Below, piece by piece: positions 60,115 to 64,000 of a stretch of 64,000 bases of DNA (within the stretch, counting starts at the first letter, position 1; the number at the start of each line of letters is the position of its first letter). The notes beneath the pieces were generated by a model that searched no databases, was not told the DNA's origin, and saw nothing but the letters and a program-made list of their open reading frames with translations. Location: positions 124,001 through 188,000 of the forward strand of contig JAOAEJ010000023.1 in NCBI GenBank assembly GCA_026416815.1, in the 5' to 3' direction. This DNA comes from Clostridia bacterium. GTDB taxonomy: Bacteria; Bacillota; Clostridia; Acetivibrionales; DSM-2933. A program made the position numbers and the translations under genes.

Positions 60115-60729
60115 CATATTTCCAGAACCATCTATTACTAAATCTGCTCTTTCAAAAGGCCTGTGCTCTTCAACATACTTGTTTTCTGCAACCATCCAGT
60201 TTTTCTCCCATAATTCTCTAGAAGCTTCTCCATCCCGCTGGATTCCTCTGGCTAGTCGAATTTCACTAGGACAGTCTACCCAGACTTTAAAGTCATAATA
60301 ATGAGATAATTCTTGCCTGGTAGAGTATACACCTTCCACCAGCACAATGCCACCTGTGGGCACTAAGTGCCACTCTGCTATTGTATCGGTACACCAGTCA
60401 TACCTCTGATACACCCCATTTTTTTCAGCACTTATAGGGTCTAATAGCTGATCTCTTAATCGCGGCCAATCAAAATCAGCTCCTATGGGTTTAGTATAAG
60501 CGTCGCCTTTTATTATTAAGTTGGAGGGTAAATAAAAGTCATCCATATGTACAAGCATTATAGCCGGACTTAGGTCTGCAAGTTTTTTTGCGAAGGTGCT
60601 TTTCCCGGAGCCTCCACAGCCATCTATCCCAACCAGGAGAGTAGAGTGTTTTTTGGGCAGACTTTCGAGAGCGCCTAACAAATGGGTAAATGATTTAAAG
60701 TTTCCATAAATACTTTTAAAAGCTGTCAT
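60112..60729 (-). CDS. Uridine-kinase-like P-loop NTPase
   Basis: 205 aa. Walker A GIDGCGGSGKST (~34-45), then HMDDFYLPSN (~61-70), a typical uridine/pantothenate-kinase-like acceptor site, and the VLVEGVYSTRQEL segment. The substrate is probably a nucleoside or small alcohol but cannot be fixed by sequence. The stop falls at the edge of the bidirectional terminator. Its start region has AGGTAA. Confidence 0.87.
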   Translation of the reverse strand: MTAFKSIYGNFKSFTHLLGALESLPKKHSTLLVGIDGCGGSGKSTFAKKLADLSPAIMLVHMDDFYLPSNLIIKGDAYTKPIGADFDWPRLRDQLLDPISAEKNGVYQRYDWCTDTIAEWHLVPTGGIVLVEGVYSTRQELSHYYDFKVWVDCPSEIRLARGIQRDGEASRELWEKNWMVAENKYVEEHRPFERADLVIDGSGNM

Positions 60730-60996
60730 TTTATTACCTGCACAATTTTAATTATTTGAGGTCACATATCAACCTTTAGCTACAGTACATTTTATAGCTG
60801 TGCCTAAAGTTATTATACAGCATTACTGTGACATAATAAAACAGAAGATTTATATGGTTTAACTATGCATTATTAGGATAAGTTAAAATATTAACAAGTT
60901 TAATGGTTTTAAAATGGGCGTTTAGGGTATATAATTATATGTGGTTCACAATATTTTTGTGTTTCTATGTATATATAAGACAAAAGTTTAAATTGG

Positions 60997-61118
60997 TACT
61001 ACTTTGTTATTTTTGAATTTAGGATGAAGAAATAACAACCCAAAACGTTGTTGATTATTTCTTCATCGACAAATTGAGCTTTAAATTTGCTATAATTAGG
61101 GTAAATAACAAAGTAGTA
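60997..61118. repeat. Palindromic element with 16-bp perfect terminal inverted repeats
   Basis: TACTACTTTGTTATTT (60997-61012) and AAATAACAAAGTAGTA (61103-61118) bound an inner hairpin GATGAAGAAATAA/TTATTTCTTCATC. The end sequence AACAAAGTAGTA is also seen at 1252 and, slightly altered, at 23930, and the right flank CTATCTACAATAA matches that of the mini-element at 23050. The remainder of 60730-61198 is AT-rich with no other feature. Confidence 0.7.
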
Positions 61119-61198
61119 TAGGCTATCTACAATAACTTATGTTAAATCATTAGTGAATAATTATATAAATGCTTAATAGATTCGAAAGGGGAAGAGGT

Positions 61199-62383
61199 AT
61201 GATTGAAATAAAGAAGGATATATACTGGGTAGGTATTAAGGATTGGGATTTGAGAGTATTTCATGGGCATGAGCTGTCCACCCATAGGGGGTCTACTTAT
61301 AATTCATACTTGATTAAAGACGAAAAAAATATTCTTGTAGATACTGTGTGGGACCCATACAAGGAAGAATTTGCGGAAAAGCTTGAGAGGGAAGTTGGAC
61401 TTGATAATATTCATGGTGTGGTTATTAACCACAATGAGCCGGACCATGGAGGAAGTCTTGGGTATATAATGTCCAAAATGCCTGAAGGTGTGCCGATTTA
61501 TTGTACAAAGCAAGGTGCGGATATAATCAAAAAGCATTTTCATAAAGATTGGAATTTTCAGATTGTTAAAACAGGAGACACCATTAATATAGGTAAATAC
61601 GAGCTTGTTTTTGTTGATATGCAGATGATACACTGGCCGGACAGTATGCTTACTTATGTAAAAGGGGCTAATCTTGTATTGTCCAACGACGCTTTCGGAC
61701 AACACTATTCACCAGCTTCGCTGTTTAATGATGAGGTTGACAACTGCGAGCTTTATCAGGAAGCGATAAAGTATTATGCAAATATATTAACACCTTATAG
61801 TGCCTTAATTAAAAAGAAAGTGGAACAGATTAAGGCTATGAATCTGCCGATTGATATGATTGCCCCAAGCCATGGTGTTATATGGAGAGATAATCCAACT
61901 CAGATAATAGACAAGTACTATGAGTGGTCAAATGAGTATAGCGAGGGTAATGTTGTTATTATATACGATACTATGTATAACTCTACAAAGAGCATGGCGG
62001 AAGCCATTGCTGATGGGCTAGCTAAAAATGGCGTAAAAGCTAAGCTGTTCAATTCATCGGTTTCCGATAGGAGTGATTTGATTACTGAGATATTCAAGGC
62101 AAAAGGTGTTATTGTGGGAAGCTGCACAGTTAATAACGGTGTATTGAGTTCCATAGCCACTCTACTTGAGGAAATGAAGATGTTGAGGTTTAAGAACAAG
62201 TTTGCAGCAGCCTTCGGATCTTATGGCTGGAGCGGAGAATCTCCAAAAATAATCAATCAAAAGTTAACCGATGTAGGGCTTAAGGTTGTACAGGAACCCA
62301 TTGGTATCAAATACCGTCCAACAGCCGAAGAACTGGCTCAGTGCGTAGAGTTTGGAGCAAAGTTTGCTCAAAGTATGAAATAA
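61199..62383 (+). CDS. Flavodiiron protein (A-type flavoprotein, FprA-like)
   Basis: 394 aa. An N-terminal metallo-beta-lactamase-like domain holds the di-iron ligands H78, E80, D82 (with H83), H145, D164 and H225 (HNEPDHGG, SNDAFGQ, APSHG). The C-terminal flavodoxin domain (~250-394) has YDTMYNSTKSMAE for FMN. These enzymes reduce O2 to water or NO to N2O and protect anaerobes. The start at 61199 is selected by GAAGAGG; ten codons upstream are open. No rubredoxin gene is adjacent. A terminator follows. Confidence 0.95.
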   Translation: MIEIKKDIYWVGIKDWDLRVFHGHELSTHRGSTYNSYLIKDEKNILVDTVWDPYKEEFAEKLEREVGLDNIHGVVINHNEPDHGGSLGYIMSKMPEGVPIYCTKQGADIIKKHFHKDWNFQIVKTGDTINIGKYELVFVDMQMIHWPDSMLTYVKGANLVLSNDAFGQHYSPASLFNDEVDNCELYQEAIKYYANILTPYSALIKKKVEQIKAMNLPIDMIAPSHGVIWRDNPTQIIDKYYEWSNEYSEGNVVIIYDTMYNSTKSMAEAIADGLAKNGVKAKLFNSSVSDRSDLITEIFKAKGVIVGSCTVNNGVLSSIATLLEEMKMLRFKNKFAAAFGSYGWSGESPKIINQKLTDVGLKVVQEPIGIKYRPTAEELAQCVEFGAKFAQSMK

Positions 62384-62413
62384 GTTAAATCAAAACTCAT
62401 AGATAGTTGAAAA

Positions 62414-62450
62414 GGGAGTGTAGCGGGATAAAGAGCTACACTTCTTTTTT
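62414..62450 (+). terminator. Intrinsic terminator after the flavodiiron gene
   Basis: AGTGTAGC/GCTACACT stem with a 10-nt loop, followed by TTCTTTTTT. Confidence 0.85.
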
Positions 62451-62676
62451 GTATGTTAAGAGTAATTTATTGCTAATTAAGTTGTTTTAATGTATATTGA
62501 AAGATAAATGTTGTCAATGAAATTTTTCAATTTTTATAAAAAAGTAATCAGAAAAAAGAACACCACTTTCCAGAAAAGTGTCTACTTTGACTTGATTTGT
62601 GCAAGTGATATCATGATTCTAAAGGGGATGATATTTAATTGCTACAAAAGTGGTGAAATTAAAGGGGCGCAGCTGA

Positions 62677-63777
62677 ATGAAAAAAAGTACTCATAGGATA
62701 ATTATAGTTTTACTAATTTTGTGTATATCTGTGCTATTGAGTATCCCTGGTTATATTAGCCGTGTAAAGTCAAGTAAAGAGGCTATTGGTGATAGCCATG
62801 ATTTATGGAAAACTTCGGACCCCATAGTTCAGGGAGTGAATCCTGAATATCTGAAAAGAGCGGATTTGCATTTATCGAATACCAATGCCTGTAGTTTTAT
62901 AGTAATACGGGATGGGAAAATAGTATTTGAAAAGTATTATAATGGAGTCGATAAAACTGATATAACAAACACTTATTCTATTACAAAGAACATAGTTGCT
63001 GCTTTAATAGGAATGGCAATTGAAAATCAATACATTAAAAGCACTGAACAAAAGGTATCGGAGTTTTTTCCGGAATACTTCGGCGAAGGTGAAGATATCG
63101 ACGCAAGAAAAAATGAACTAACGATAAAGCATTTACTGACCATGACCTCTGGATTTCAAGAAAATTGGAGTGAATGGGGAGAAAAACAAAATAGAATAAG
63201 TTATGCTATAAATCAGCCTATTAAATACCCGCCGGGAGAAAAATTTCAGTACGCAAATACGGCATACCACTTGTTATCAGGAGTACTGGCAAAGTCAGCT
63301 AAAAAAACTACACTAGCAATTGCAGAAGAAAGTTTGTTCCAGCCTTTAGGCATTAAAAACAAACGCTGGGAGGCTGATCAACAGCAGTACAATACCGGGT
63401 ATGCAAATTTGTACTTAAGTCCTAGGGATATCGCCAGGTTTGGGTTACTTTATCTTAATAATGGTATGTGGGAGGGTAAGCAGATAGTTCCAAAAAGCTG
63501 GGTGAAGGAATCACTTCAAGCACATACCTACATTGACAGTGAAATTCCCGACACGGCTAAAATAGGCTATGGTTATAATTGGTTTATGCAAAAAATAAAA
63601 GGCTGCACAGTTTACTATGTAAGCAGCTATGGGGGACAGAATCTTTGTATTATTCCCGATATGGAGGCTGTTGTGGTAATAACCGGGATTCCCGGCAAAC
63701 CGGCTGATCAGGCAACTTTTGATTTTAAAAATATTTTAGAAGATTATATAATTCCAGCTGTTAAGGGCAGCGAATAA
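62677..63777 (+). CDS. Serine hydrolase, class C beta-lactamase / penicillin-binding-protein-like
   Basis: 366 aa. An N-terminal signal anchor (~8-27) places the domain outside. Active-site motifs: SITK (S101, K104) and YAN (Y192, N194), with a later YGGQ (~312) in place of the usual HTG or KTG triad. AmpC-like enzymes, esterases and D-aminopeptidases share this fold; the substrate is not known. AAAGGGG precedes the ATG. Confidence 0.9.
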   Translation: MKKSTHRIIIVLLILCISVLLSIPGYISRVKSSKEAIGDSHDLWKTSDPIVQGVNPEYLKRADLHLSNTNACSFIVIRDGKIVFEKYYNGVDKTDITNTYSITKNIVAALIGMAIENQYIKSTEQKVSEFFPEYFGEGEDIDARKNELTIKHLLTMTSGFQENWSEWGEKQNRISYAINQPIKYPPGEKFQYANTAYHLLSGVLAKSAKKTTLAIAEESLFQPLGIKNKRWEADQQQYNTGYANLYLSPRDIARFGLLYLNNGMWEGKQIVPKSWVKESLQAHTYIDSEIPDTAKIGYGYNWFMQKIKGCTVYYVSSYGGQNLCIIPDMEAVVVITGIPGKPADQATFDFKNILEDYIIPAVKGSE

Positions 63778-63798
63778 GACGTGTGAGGTGTTATAAAA

Positions 63799-64000
63799 AT
63801 GGAGTTGGGTCAAATAAAGAGTTTGAGTGAGAGAATAAAAAACAATATCGCAAAGGTAATAGTAGGTAAGGATGATATAGTTGATCTTATGCTTGTATCG
63901 CTTTTTTGTTCAGGCCATGTTCTGCTTGAGGATTATCCGGGTATGGGAAAGACTATGCTGGCAAAATGTCTTTCAAAATCCATTGATTGTGACTTTAAAA
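63799..64000 (+). CDS. MoxR-family AAA+ ATPase, truncated by the window edge
   Basis: The first 67 codons are visible, starting MELGQIKSLSERIKNN. VIVGKDDIVDLMLVSL and the Walker A DYPGMGKT (with Tyr in place of the usual Val) fit MoxR ATPases. GTGAGGTG precedes the ATG. MoxR genes usually precede DUF58 and transglutaminase-like genes, which would lie beyond the window. Confidence 0.88.
   Translation, partial: MELGQIKSLSERIKNNIAKVIVGKDDIVDLMLVSLFCSGHVLLEDYPGMGKTMLAKCLSKSIDCDFK

Noticed and set aside
62508..62696. 62-codon frame before the serine hydrolase
   Set aside because: No ribosome-binding site; it overlaps the start of the next gene and looks like random AT-rich translation.

Overview
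The window is a chromosomal stretch of a low-GC, endospore-forming Clostridia bacterium. AT-rich intergenic DNA, strong AGGAGG-type ribosome-binding sites, sporulation genes (spoIIR, a GerM-domain lipoprotein, ytaF), S-layer-homology surface proteins and a flavodiiron protein all point to an anaerobic Gram-positive. The overall look resembles Ruminiclostridium and related cellulolytic clostridia, but that is an impression and not a database result.

Layout. 1-8.2 kb: a lipocalin/CrtC-like protein, an ArsR-type regulator with deoC, a GerMN lipoprotein, a 1 kb non-coding region, a tiny membrane protein, an XRE regulator, an FmdB-type zinc ribbon, then ddl and murI. 8.4-10.8 kb: ywiB-like gene overlapping argS. 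11-17.4 kb: a cell-surface cluster of two SLH proteins and a secreted S41 protease. 17.5-27.3 kb: TPR protein, pyrG, spoIIR, mgtC-like, ytaF, a YdcF-like protein, a Ca2+-type P-ATPase and a VanZ-like protein. 27.6-35.5 kb: a gldA/gldF/gldG/DUF4340 ABC system, a YkvI-type membrane protein, a DUF5711-like protein and CvpA. 35.8-39.2 kb: ilvD and ilvB. 39.7-56.7 kb: the transcription/translation block rpmG-secE-nusG-rplKA-rplJL-rpoBC-L7Ae-rpsLG-fusA-tuf. 56.8-64 kb: GtrA-like, FAD oxidoreductase, YhhN-like, a uridine-kinase-like NTPase (minus strand), a flavodiiron protein, a serine hydrolase and the start of a MoxR ATPase.

The most unusual content is non-coding. At 3.8-4.4 kb there are three tandem copies (period 206-210 nt) of what looks like a complete small-RNA gene. 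Each has a 17-nt-spaced promoter, a transcript of about 84 nt and an intrinsic terminator. Copies 2 and 3 expose a core, ACCTCCTTT, identical to the anti-Shine-Dalgarno tail of 16S rRNA.

Scattered through the window are several families of palindromic or TIR-bearing elements. One is a GC-rich element whose two best copies (14.1 kb and 23.8 kb, opposite strands) show compensatory base changes in two stems. Another is a ~100 bp hairpin element present three times. A separate GC-rich, pseudoknot-capable structure lies between ilvB and rpmG. The ribosomal block carries a recognisable L10 leader, a possible L1 leader, a ~540-nt rpoBC leader and an odd nusG translation-initiation region.
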